Assembly: GCA_027382625.1 (NCBI GenBank)
Contig: JAJKFJ010022830.1
Location: 1 to 64,000 of the forward strand
Reading direction: 5' to 3'
Length of the DNA: 64,000 nt
Source: Tetmemena sp. SeJ-2015
Taxonomy: Eukaryota > Ciliophora > Spirotrichea > Sporadotrichida > Oxytrichidae
The notes beneath the pieces were generated by a model. That model was given only the letters and a program-made list of their open reading frames with translations, did not search any database and had not been told where the DNA came from. This document shows positions 54,020 through 64,000 of the stretch, piece by piece. The position numbers were made by a program, and so were the translations under genes. Numbering within the stretch: the stretch's first letter is position 1; the number at the start of each line of letters is the position of its first letter.

Positions 54020-54710
54020 ATGAAAAGGTTAAAGACCGTAATAATTATATCAATAGCAATATTACTCTCTCTATCGAATGCCGATGTAGTTGATGTGTCA
54101 GCATATAATGGAAAATGCGTTACTTGCATTCAAAATAATGCGACATACAATTACTACTGTACCAAGACTAATACCTGCACCCAAACTTTTGTTGATTTTC
54201 AGTCTTGTGAGCAAGGACTAACCACTTTCTTTATATTTTATTACTTGCCTTGACTATAAGGCGATAGACTTGGGAGTTCAAGAAATTCCTCCTTATAATA
54301 AAACCTGGGTCTACTTTAATCAGACCCTTACAGATGGATAGGGAGTCAAATTTTCCATAAGCAACTAAGACTCTAAAACTAAGGCTTGGTACGAAGTTCA
54401 AATTACTGCAGTGGGGAATAGTACGAAAGTTAATTCAGCGCCTGCTTAATTCTAAATGTATCAATATAATCCAAACAACAATACTATCACTAGCATCGTT
54501 ACAATTTTTAAGATATTACTTAGCAACTACATATTTTCGGGCACAGGCAAATCATACATCAAAGCATTAAATACCAATAATTTCTATGCAGTAGCAAATG
54601 GAGATGGATATGTTCTCCATATCACCTATGGAAATACCAAACATGCAATATTTTAAGCAGTCAGTACTCTATCTGCTTTGTCTATGTTAATTGGGTTATA
54701 TTTCATTTGA
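54020..54710 (+). CDS. Secreted or surface-anchored Cys-containing protein
   Basis: N-terminal signal peptide MKRLKTVIIISIAILLSLSN, then CVTCIQNNATYNYYC, TNTCTQTFVDFQSCEQG, TCLDYKAIDLGVQE and several N-glycosylation-type sites. The C-terminus is hydrophobic (AVSTLSALSMLIGLYFI) with TGA at 54708, suggesting a transmembrane or GPI-type anchor. A 19-bp IES at 54224 must be removed; the frame is then exactly 223 codons plus stop accounted for in the 669 nt. Function unknown; may be a surface or cyst-wall protein. Neighbour on the other strand is a longer protein with the same overall layout. Confidence 0.75.
54224..54242 (+). other. Putative 19-bp IES, pointer ACTT
   Basis: ACTT at 54224 and 54243. 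Removal joins CEQGLT to TCLDYKAIDLGV and removes a TGA. Confidence 0.8.
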
Positions 54711-55275
54711 TTTTTTGAATAAATTGGGAGACTGAAAATTAAGAATTTTCTATCTATGAAAATTTACAAATTTATTAATCCTTTGGTCACAAAAAAATAA
54801 CAATGACAAACCATGATAAAAACTAAAACGCTATAATGAGATTTATATTTCTTCAAATTCATTAATTGGATTATCAGCGTTAAAAATTAAACGATGATTG
54901 TTAGTTTAATTTGACAAAATATTTATAACTGTTTTTAAATTATTGAGCAAATCTTTAAGAAGTACTCAAAAAAATTGGGAAAAAATTTCTCAATAATTTT
55001 TATGAGAGAACTTATTTTATGATAATTAATTTGCAGTGGTATTTCTTATAAAACTAAAATTTATTTTTTTTAATCCTTCAATCATTTAGAAATATTATTG
55101 ATTCTTTTAAGCTTTAACTATTGACGAAATATTATTTTAAATTTATCACTTTATGCTCTCCTGTTAAAATGCCATTATTTGTGAGAATTAAAAAAGGGAA
55201 CTGCCATTCTTTTCCACAAAAATTTGATTTAAAGCTTAAGTTTATTATCAATGAATTTAAAATCCACAACTATCA
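54711..55275. other. AT-rich spacer between convergent genes
   Basis: The two flanking genes point towards each other. No gene or RNA feature seen. Confidence 0.5.
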
Positions 55276-56523
55276 TCAAATAATGTTGTAAACTAAGCCT
55301 AGAATGCTGATTATATATGAATATCTCATTGGGCTTGTAAAATAGTGTCCAAATGATTTTAGGAGATTTAAACTACTGAGAGGGTGAGCATTTTTCAAAC
55401 ATTGGAATGAATTTTTATTTTACAAAAATGGCCAAAAAGTTTAGTTGAAAGTCACAGCAATAGCAGTTTAAAGTTCTGAAGTAGGACCTATCCCACATTC
55501 CTCGGATTATGCTCTAAAGTCTTTCCTGTCCAGTGTATGACATTCTGATGCATTGCGAACTTTATAAGTATACTTAACGTATTGAGAAAACTCAGTTTGA
55601 GAAGGAAATGGACAGTAGCCAGTCGATCCACTAAAGCCACATTAACAAGATGTTTCAAAGTAGTTGCTAGAATCGTAGAAGTATTTACAAGTCGAAGTAG
55701 GATTAAGAACAGTGCATTTATATGGAAAACTCACAACCCCAAGATCGGAGCTGATAGATTAAATCTCGATACACTTTCCTGACTGAAGGGTGTCAAATCG
55801 AGCAAGTCCGCTTTAACAAGCTTATCCGTTGAACAAAGCATTTGAGAAGTCATCACTTGAGTCTATGTATTTCCACCCAATACTGCTTCCTGTTGGTATT
55901 TAAAAGAGTTCTATGCATTTCTTAGTTTCTGAGGCTACATCAGCGCTATTTTGGTACCAGCAAAAATGTTTTGGAGAACAGTCGTAATCAGAATTGCATG
56001 TATTTCCTGAATTTTTCCAGCTTTGGCAAATTGAAGCATAGGGCCAAGTTGAACTCTACAAGCAAGCCAGCTTTGGATCGCAGTCTGAGTGTTAAGCGCA
56101 ATTTTGTCCAGCTATCCTTCCCTTACAATAGCCATCAACACATCTTCTTGATATACATTGATTGCCACTTTAGCACTATCTTCCATTATTAAGTTAGGAA
56201 TCAAGAATTGAAGCCTTTCTGCAATAGCCGATAGTGTTAAATCCAAACACTTAAGAGTTTAGAGGATTGTTTCCTTAAGAGTAAACCTATTGAGGTGCAT
56301 TAATCCAAGAGTATTTTTAAGCATTAGAAATGTCGCAAATATACTTATCTGGGCACTAATATATTTTGAGATAGGTAACTGGGTTAGAGGCTGAATGCAA
56401 AAAGCACACATTATCTCCAATTTCAGCATCACATCCCATAGTTGGGCAAGTAATAGAACTCAAAGTTGAAACAATAGATAGCTTAATGGTGATGAGCAAT
56501 ATAGATTTTGCAAAGTGTTTCAT
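55276..56523 (-). CDS. Cys-rich secreted or surface-anchored protein
   Basis: One unbroken TGA-free frame of about 415 codons. N-terminal signal peptide MKHFAKSILLITIKLSIVST, then many paired cysteines in EGF-like spacing (CQSGNQCISRRCVDGYCKG, QNCAQHSDCDPKLAC, NTCNSDYDCSPKHFC, CKYFYDSSNYFETSCQCG, CHTLDRKDFRAQSEECG). C-terminus ends in a hydrophobic stretch YSYIISILGLVYNII before TGA at 55276, fitting a membrane or GPI anchor. Gln is mostly TAA/TAG. No IES or intron is needed, unlike most genes here. No specific family recognised; similar layout to 54020-54710 but longer. Confidence 0.8.
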
Positions 56524-56587
56524 GTTTTAAGTTTTAATTTAATAAATTATTTTTAAAGCTATAAATAGATAAATTACTCATGCTTAG

Positions 56588-58572
56588 TCATTAAATTGTG
56601 AAGAGAAGCATATGCCCACCAACGCTTACTTTCATGTTATTGTGAACTTTTATTCTAGAACTTGGCTTGTGGTTTTTCATTTCTACAACTGTTCTAGGAT
56701 ACAAAAATGTTCCATAAGTTGAGTGATCTTATAAATACCAATATCCTCTCTCATAAGTTATTGAGGCATAAATAAATTAAAAATTAAATTGATCACTGAA
56801 TCACTATCTAATTTAGAGATCCTTTTAGACTAAATTCTCATGGTCTTAAATAGAAAAGTGAAATTTATAATTTCCTCCCTTATTCAATATTGTGGAGTGG
56901 AGTTTTGAAACTGTAGTAGCAGTAGATGGGATAATAAGATCTCTATTATTGGACCTACCGACAGTTGTCCTCTTTTATTCCAAAACGAACTTATTGCCAG
57001 CAAGTGCTCCATCATGAAATTTTAGTGTGATTGATTTCTTGTTTGCTAACTTAGGCTCGTTCTTCTCATCGAAGTACCGGAGTTCAAGCGAGTCATTTAG
57101 TATTTGGGCGTGCTAGTCATCTGTTACAATATCCATCACATAGAAGTCAGACTACTCAGACAGTGAGATGTAGTCATATCTACTCAGAAGAACTTTCTTA
57201 TTTTACTCAAGTCTAATTAGAGTAGGGTACTCAGTACCTATATCTACTAAGCTGAAGTGTGGGCGGTTGTATTCTATTCTAAATTAGTTCTCAGCCAGGT
57301 AAATATTCTGCTCGGAAAATTTGATATCTGCAGTTTCTCCTCTTCCAAATATTATGGGTTTCTTCTCTGCTTGGTCAGAGGTGATTTCAGTTATCTCTTT
57401 GTTTATTTCAAAATCTGATGGTACTTCATTTTTAAATAGGTTTAATGGTGAACTAAAATTTTCATTCTTTATGTCAATGACTGTAACTTTGAGAATTTTA
57501 GGCTTTGCTTTTGAATGCTCAATCTATGAAAAAAATTATTCTTAAGATGTTAATTTAATATGACTTGACTTTAGCAGACTATCTAAGATTGCTATATGAT
57601 TTAGTAAGAATCTTCTCTTAATCATGGTTGAAAGGAATCTTGCCTTCTTCATTTTAGTTGATAGTGGTAGTACTCTAAAAATGAGAAGCATTATCAGGAG
57701 TAGCTTATTCGGGTGCTGATCTCTCTTCAGGATATAGGAGTTGATTTTCGGTGTTAATTTTTACTTTCTTCTTTTTCTAAATTGAGGAGCTTGTCTCTGC
57801 TGTCTGAATATGGTGAGCAGGCTATGCAAAGCTTCCATGGAAAGATTCCAAATCCATATTTGTCTGTTGATTCAATTAAGGCTTAGTTAAAAATATTTAA
57901 AATACGAGTTTCTTGATCCATTTCAGGAAAATCGTCATCATTAAAATTTTTTACCACGGGTAGTGGAATATTTTCTTTATGGTCCTCGTCATCTTCAGGC
58001 ACTTCATCTTTTTGAATTTATTTATTAAAATTACAATTTTGATCTTCTTTGATGTCTGAGAAATCTCTCTAGCTAGTTGGTTTATTTCTTGTATTTGCCC
58101 CCTTGGGCAGCACAACAAATATATATAAAGTTAATATGAAACTATCTTTAATTTAAAATTTCTCTTCTTCCTTTTCCTATTCCTCGAACTTTGGTTTTTT
58201 ATTTGACTTCTTGTCTTCACTTTTAGGATGTCTTTTTCCGATAAGCTCTTCTTATCCATACCTGGAAGTCCTTCTTGGAGTTCTGTATCCTCCACTTTTA
58301 GATTCACCCAATAGGAGCAAAGCAAGTTACTCCTCTAATGAAGCGACTTAACCTAATCTCATACTTATAGAGTTTACACTAGCGTTGCTTGTCTAATAGC
58401 TAGAGCTCTAACTCATACCACTAGTCTGATTCTTGGTAGGAGATATCGAAGAGTATTTTGAAGAAGGTGGGTTACTTCTTATGTCTGAACTAGGAAGAAA
58501 ATTCTAAGTGCTATTCTTCAGACTTGAGAGGGAGCCTGATTAATTTAGGTAATCCTCACCTTTGTAAGACAT
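56588..58572 (-). CDS. FHA-domain protein with disordered N-terminus
   Basis: Starts MSYKGEDYLNQSGSLSSLKN; a Ser/Asn-rich then Lys/Glu-rich region leads to an acidic patch (EVPEDDEDHKENIPLPVV). The C-terminus is a forkhead-associated domain: FVLEQKRTTVGRSNNRDLII (GRS loop), STATVSKLHSTIL (S..H core) and YWYLQDHSTYGTFL (family N-G-T turn as TYGT), then VHNNMKVSVGGHMLLF. FHA domains bind phosphothreonine. At least two breaks are unresolved: near 57725-57760 (frame shift) and inside the FHA domain at about 56770-56875, where an AT-rich insert of roughly 90-100 bp separates KLHSTILNKGGNY from YWYLQD. TGA at 56588. Confidence 0.7.
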
Positions 58573-59229
58573 GAAAGTATCTCAAATTTGATAAACTGTA
58601 GAATGGAGATTAATTTTAATCATTCACTTGTTCTAGCATCATATTCGAAAGAATGATCTGCTACTGCATCAACACTTTATCCACGGCTTGAGCTACTATT
58701 TTAGAAACCTTAGCCGATTAAGTCTCGTCCATATTTAAAATAGATGAAAGTCTGATTTCCAAGCCAACTTTGTCAAAGTCTCCTAGTTTCAGCACTATGA
58801 ACAAATAGTCAGAGATTTTATCCTAAAGTTGAGTAAATTTGTCATCAAGTTCAAATTTCACAGACTCAAGTATTAAGGACAGCTGCTTCTCGCAGAGGTT
58901 GCTCCAGTCTTCGTAAAATTGATCGAAATACTCTCCCTATTTTACTAATTCTATCTCCAAGTCGCTGCCCTTCAATTTTCTCACCTTTTTCAAAACCTCT
59001 ATTATTTGTTCACTTGACTCCAAGAATTTTTCCATGAGTTATAATAAAAAGGCTCTTATTTTCCTATGATGAATAAATCAATGAGCTTAATAGTTTCAGA
59101 GTGTACTAGAATATGATTGATTGAGCTCTGAGCAATCAAATACAAGTGTTCGTAAAAAGTTTTCTTCTCATCTCCGATTTACCTATTGTAGCGTGGGTAC
59201 TTCTCTAAGTCATTGAAGATGTCGAACAT
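58556..59229 (-). CDS. Unidentified helical protein
   Basis: MFDIFNDLEKYPRYNRQIGD (from 59229) reads to about 59045; after a break, MEKFLESSEQIIEVLKKVRK (from 59035) reads through LNMDETQSAKVSKIVAQAVD to TGA at 58556. Sequence is Leu/Lys/Glu-rich and helical. The two pieces are probably one protein split by a small IES near 59040-59065, but no pointer gave the right phase. It may also be the N-terminal part of the FHA protein, since its end overlaps that start out of frame. Confidence 0.45.
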
Positions 59230-59269
59230 CTAAAATTTAATACATTCAGGTTAAAAATTTTAGTTTTTA

Positions 59270-61507
59270 TGGCTGAGTTTACTTTTTGAGTTAATTCATC
59301 TTGAAGGCCGAGTCTGCATCAATCGAAGAGAAGTTTCCTTTAGATGATCTCACTGTATATGAAAATAATATAGAGTATTTCGATTTTGTGGCTAGAGTCT
59401 TAGCCCTTAATTATGTTTGTACTTATCTGGGCCTTTCATTAATAATAATTTTTAAATCAATCTTTAAATCACTACAAATATTTTCAGAAGTAATCTCATT
59501 TTTTGAGAATAAGAAATGCTTTATAAATTACAAACAAGTGCTTAACTTTATTATACTGCGGAGTATCTTAAATCATATACCAGCAGGCAGGACAATTTCA
59601 TCGTCTTCGGCTTTAAAATTTAAAATAACAAAATAGAAAAATTTTCGCTTGCTCTTGCAGGGGCTCTTGTGTCGCATAGTCTGACTGGTGTCTATTAATC
59701 CTGGAGTCAAATTAAGATAAATTAAGTACAAATAAACAATAATTTTTATTTTCATCTAACATTTTATCTAGCCACTCCGCTCAGAATCAGCTTGATACTC
59801 TTTTTTGAGAATACCAGTGCTAGGTTGACTCCTTTTCAGAATTAGCATAATAATATTTATCCTTTGTTTCTCATAATATTCGTTTCTGTTTTGTTTAAGA
59901 CCTGAGTTGATTTGCCTTACACTTTGAGCCTCCGAATTTTGATAGTTCTCGCGCCGATTTAAAGGAGTTAACTAAATTTAGCTGCTGCTTGCCTTGCTAG
60001 ATGAATCGCTTCCAATATGACCTCTTTTTCTATCAGAAAGTAATAACCAAGCATTCAATGTTAAAAATATAATTTTATAATAAGTAAGGCTTAGTTTTTG
60101 GGACTATCCTTGAAATGATGGTCATCACTTTTTGACATGTTTCTTTTGCTTTCTGCCTTAAAATTAAATTTAACTCATTTATTTTGTTCTATATTGATTT
60201 TAATTAACTTCTCAAGTGAAGTGTGAAGCATATCTTTCAATCCCTCTATGTAGAGATTTTCATTTGATGATATCCTTAAGTTCTGAATAAAAGCTCTGCA
60301 CGATCCACATATATCGTATATAATCCTCCACGCTTGTTTCTTTGGTAAAATTAAATTAAGAAAAAGTAACTCCATAGTGTAGAACTTCTTTTTTCTGACT
60401 GCTAAGATAACGAGTTTTGTTGGAGCGAATGCAACTTCCACCAAATATTCACGGTTATTGTTCAGAAACATCCTGTCTTAAAATCTCACAATTCTATCAT
60501 GTGGGATGCTAGGATTATGAAACTAAATTGGGACATAGTCTTCTATAAGAAGCATATAAGATTAAAGAGTGAGTTACTATTTTCCTCTTCTTCTACTGAG
60601 CTCTATGAGTATTGAGGCTTGTGCTTAGGGTGTTTACTTTTAACAGACAAAACTCTCCTCTAATCAATATAGATAATTATAATTAAGGAATTATCATGTT
60701 GGACTGATTAAGAGTTGCTCACGTCCATAGGTGGAAGTCTTTAGCCATTCTTCGACATACCTATAATTTCCTTTTGAGACTATACTCTTGACATTCGATA
60801 GCCAGTATGATCCTCTGTTTCTCTCAATATTACTTCCTCTCTGATTACTTGAAATCTCTAAAACCCTTAAAATGGAAATGCAAAGTTACGGGATATTAGA
60901 ATTGAATTTGCTCATCTTAATTTATTATGAAGGATTTTGAAATTTATGGACTACACTATTTTGGAGAACGTTGCCTTTGACTTTGAAAATATGTGGATGC
61001 TGGGCAATATTTTGAATCATTTTCTCTTGTTCTCTTCTGTCTTTCTCGAACCTTAGGAAATCCAAAGTTGGCTTTTAACTGTTTATCCTCCTTATTACTC
61101 AATAATTAAAAGCATTATTTCTTATATGGAAAATTTAATTGCACAATAGCATTTTCTAATGGATGTGAAATAATATTTGTGATTTACATAGTTCTCGTGC
61201 ATAATACTTTGGAGATTTTCTTTTCTTTGTCTCCCATTTTTGGTTTTCAAATGGTTTTCGTATTCTAAAACGGCTTATAAATTTAATATGCTCTGCTTAC
61301 AATATAAATTAAGTAAATAGAATGACATTTAGTGACTATATTTTGTGAATGATTAACAAATCTGTCAGAGCCATCTGATTTGAAGATATTGCATATTTTT
61401 CCAACCATGATAAAAATATAATGGGAGCATGATGGCTTAGCTTTTCTGTTGCTCCCACTCATTCATGGGCATAAATGAGTGCTTCTTCCTGTTTGGTGCA
61501 TCCATTC
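59270..61507 (-). CDS. Unidentified protein, several segments
   Basis: Possible start MDAPNRKKHSFMPMNEWEQQ at 61507. Further coding pieces: QNIAQHPHIFKVKGNVLQNS (about 61010), NIERNRGSYWLSNVKSIVSK (about 60800), VKSKHPKHKPQYSQSSVEEE (about 60620), EDYVPIQFHNPSIPHDRIVR (about 60520), MFLNNNREYLVEVAFAPTKL (60471), KDMLHTSLEKLIKINIEQ, MSKSDDHHFKDSPKNQ. Phases change at several places, so IESs or introns must be removed. No domain recognised. The 3' end (59270-59760) is uncertain. Confidence 0.4.
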
Positions 61508-62298
61508 TAACACAATTATAACTTAATTTTTAACAATTTATATTTCTCCTCAATTTGCCTTTCAATCATAAAAGTCATTCAAATAAGTTTATATTTATTT
61601 AAAAATATATTAAATTAAATTAATAAAATTAAACACATTTAAAATTTCTAAAGTGATAAAGATATAATAAGTTGAAAGAATTATTTATTAAAATTAATAG
61701 TAATTGTTTAATCTTATTATGCAAAATTAATTAAGTTTAATTTCACAAAATTTCCTTAAGCTATCTGAGTTAGAGATTAAACTAAAGTTCCTTGAGAGGT
61801 GATCACAAAGCTATTTACAAAATAATTTATTAGATTTCACTTAATCTTCAAGGTTATATAAAAAAAATAGCATCGATTTTTTAAATTAATTTAAGGAAAA
61901 TAACAGAAAGACGGTTGAAAATGAGAGATATGAGAGAAAATATAGACAATCAATTAAAGCGACAATTTTATTATCCAGATCTGTGAAGGAGTTATTTACA
62001 AAATATTTAGGGCTAAATATTATAATAAAATCATCCATTCTATTTCATATATAAATTATTGCAAATTAGGAAAGTTATGATTACAAAGATTCTGAAGATG
62101 AAAATATATTTCATTTTCAATAAAAAAATGCTATGTATAAATACCAAATAGTTTAAAAATAAATTATAACAGGAAAAAATTCGCTTATTTACCTCATAAA
62201 TAATTAACTTAAGAAATTAACCAAATAGGTCTAGAACATAAAAATAGGTATAATTCTAACTTAATCTGAAATTTTATTGTCAGTTTCATTTCAAGGTC
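61508..62298. other. AT-rich stretch without recognisable gene
   Basis: No coherent frame on either strand and no RNA-like structure noticed. Confidence 0.5.
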
Positions 62299-64000
62299 TC
62301 AGCTCTTTGCCTATCTGCAACTTTGCATTAGCTTACAAAATTATTTTTTGATATTGAAACTAAAATGATTTAAATGATCCTTCCAGACCTTCAAGCAGAT
62401 GAAACAAAACTGGTAGTTCACTTCTTTGCATTTTATTGAGCGGCATGTCATATGTCTGCATCCCTCCTTTAACTCAATGAGAGTTTTGCAATTTGGGCAA
62501 AGTCTAGTTGTAGGTATGTTAGGGATTCCATCAACAGATTTAACTCCACAAGTTTGCAAAATTATGTTACTATCTTCGGAAGTTGAGCACCCCAAGTTCC
62601 CACAAGATAAATCATCATTGCTTTTAAGATTCCATTTCCTCAAGCAGGACCAACAGAAATCATATGCTAGTGGATTTTTAGTGCAACTCTGGCATCTCAC
62701 TCTGTTAAAATTGAATAAATTAAAGCATATATATTAAAGTTTAAATTTATTATAGTCTTGACAATAGCTTTGTCCTTTATAACGAAGGATTTGCATATAG
62801 GGCATTCTTTGCCTCCCAGCTGCTGATAGAATAAGTTCTTCTCGAATCCTATTTCGAATTCTTTTCTTTCTTCTTTGGTGAGCACCCCAATCTGAGAGCA
62901 GATCTTATAATCCCATTCTCTTTCGCAGCCTTTATTGTCTGCTCTTTAACTTTTAATTTAATGAATAGGTGCAATTATATAACCAGGACACTTTATGATA
63001 TATTTCTTAGCATCAACGAGAGACCTCAAAAATTAAGTCATAGATTCAGTGGAAATGACATGACCACAGGGCATCTTTGCCCTGGCTTCGTGTGAATCAT
63101 CGAATGAAAGCATATCTGGTTCATAAGAAATCAAAAGCCCTGGAATCTCACTTAGATAGAGCAAAATAAAATATAATTAGCAAATTAAGATCTTGCTTGG
63201 ATTAAACGATTGTGCTTCCCGAATTGATTGAATATTAAAAGCCATATCAATTTTTATGCCAAATTATATTTCTTGAGAGTATAATTGTCCTCAAGTTTTA
63301 TTCCAGCATACATCAGACACATAGAAGACTCATCTAATATATCTTATCTTTGTTGAATCAACTTCTTTAGGTCCTTTATGGACTTATCCAATTATAATAA
63401 GGATGATGCTTAAGTTTTATTTATCATCTTCAATGTTGATTTTAAGTTCCTCTTCTATAATTATAAACTTAGGAATAGAAAGTGCAACAAAAATTTACCT
63501 GTGATCAACTTAATTCTGAGCTCAATCTTGGTGGGATTGCCGACACCCCCTCTGAGTCTGCCGACCATCGTCAAATTGCTATTGTCTTGAATTCCGACAT
63601 CACTCAACTTTAAGCCATCTAAGTTTTCTCTAAACTTATTTAAAGCACATATGAATGTAAGATTTAATTTTCACTGAGCTGCTTTGTACCAAAGATAAGT
63701 ATGACGTCTTTGGGAGGAAGTCCAGTGCGCTCGAAAATTGCATCCTTAACTTGCTTTACGGTTGAATCCTTGTGCAGCTTATATTAGTCATTCAAAGCAA
63801 ATGTCGTTCCCTAGAACCCTCTCACAAAAATTAAATATATTGTTCTTATGATTTAGTTATAATTTGGAAGAAGTTTGGGAAAGATGCAAAAACTGAAGAG
63901 GAACTATTTGCATTCACTTGCGAACTACTGGAGTGGTCCTGAGATGATGCGGATACTGGCCGACTTGAATCAGTTTTAAAATAAAAATTATATTTATTGA
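62299..64000 (-). CDS. Ubiquitin-like plus RING-IBR-RING protein (RBR E3), 5' end outside window
   Basis: A Ser-rich N-terminus (RPVSASSQDHSSSSQ) leads to a ubiquitin-like domain: IFVRGFQGTTFALND, TVKQVKDAIFERTGLPPKDV, ILIFGTKQLSENLDGLKLSD, LTMVGRLRGGV. A second UBL-like piece follows (SIKDLKKLIQQ, MCLMYAGIKLEDNYTLKKYN, about 63250-63400). Then a RING1-like segment (KMPCGHVISTESM...IIKCPGY), CEREWDYKICSQIGVLTKEE, KECPICKSF, an IBR-like segment (RCQSCTKNPLAYDFCWSCLR) and RING2-like LCPNCKTLIELKEGCRHMTC...YQFCFICLKVW, which contains the Cys expected to carry ubiquitin. TGA at 62299. A 44-bp IES at 63624; breaks near 62700-62760 and 62950 are unresolved. Domain order recalls parkin-class RBR ligases but with two UBLs. 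Confidence 0.75.
63624..63667 (-). other. Putative 44-bp IES in UBL-RBR gene, pointer GAAAA
   Basis: Plus-strand TTTTC at 63624 and 63668. Removal joins FGTKQLSEN to LDGLKLSDVGIQD, restoring the ubiquitin fold sequence. Confidence 0.85.

Noticed and set aside
56017..56076. 10-bp direct repeat CCAGCTTTGG 50 bp apart in the Cys-rich gene, looking like an IES pointer
   Set aside because: The DNA between is coding in one continuous frame with normal Cys spacing; removing it would shift the frame and lead to an early stop.

Overview
The window looks like germline (micronuclear) DNA of a hypotrich-type spirotrich ciliate, close in style to Oxytricha, Stylonychia or Tetmemena. Three things show this. 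(1) The genes only read through if TAA and TAG are glutamine and TGA is the sole stop. For example, a TAG-encoded Gln sits directly before the cathepsin active site CGSCWAF, and the transposase motifs contain TAG codons. (2) Real introns are short (about 20-80 nt, usually GTAAG...TAG). (3) Many coding regions are broken by AT-rich inserts of 7-70 bp or more that have no GT-AG ends but are flanked by 3-6 bp direct repeats. Removing one repeat copy plus the insert restores frame and conserved motifs, which is how internal eliminated sequences (IESs) and their pointers behave. The species was not identified.

Layout. 1-10090 is a large imperfect palindrome. Each arm carries a GC-rich response-regulator receiver module, and the middle holds a decayed Tc1/IS630-type transposase and a 3-kb homopolymer-run stretch that looks like bad assembly. 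11026-20678 holds two tandem hybrid histidine kinases (A and B), each with transmembrane region, H box, N/G boxes and C-terminal receiver; kinase A ends in a third near-identical GC-rich receiver copy. 20789-46883 is a nested locus: a DNA polymerase epsilon subunit 2 (POLE2/Dpb2-like) gene on the minus strand is split into a 5' part (45557-46883) and a 3' part (20789-21813). The two parts share a 12-bp pointer and join in frame to exactly 743 codons. The 23.7-kb gap between them holds at least ten other genes: importin-5-like karyopherin, Trm5 tRNA methyltransferase, an NBR1-like autophagy receptor, an AIG1/FAR-17a-like membrane protein, a RING-TRAF-zinc-finger protein, several low-complexity proteins, a cathepsin B-like protease and an RNF126-like RING E3 ligase.

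46884-64000 carries an apparently intact Tc1/IS630-type transposase gene, a MORN-repeat protein, an unidentified protein, two secreted/anchored surface-type proteins, an FHA-domain protein, an unidentified protein, and at the right edge a protein with two ubiquitin-like domains and a RING-IBR-RING region, open at its 5' end.

The genes are unrelated housekeeping and signalling genes; what links them is the germline packaging. If the reading is right, each would be freed onto its own small somatic chromosome after IES removal, and the POLE2 pieces would be joined across the 23.7-kb gap. Positions given for IESs were derived by hand; the pointer allows a few bases of ambiguity at each end.
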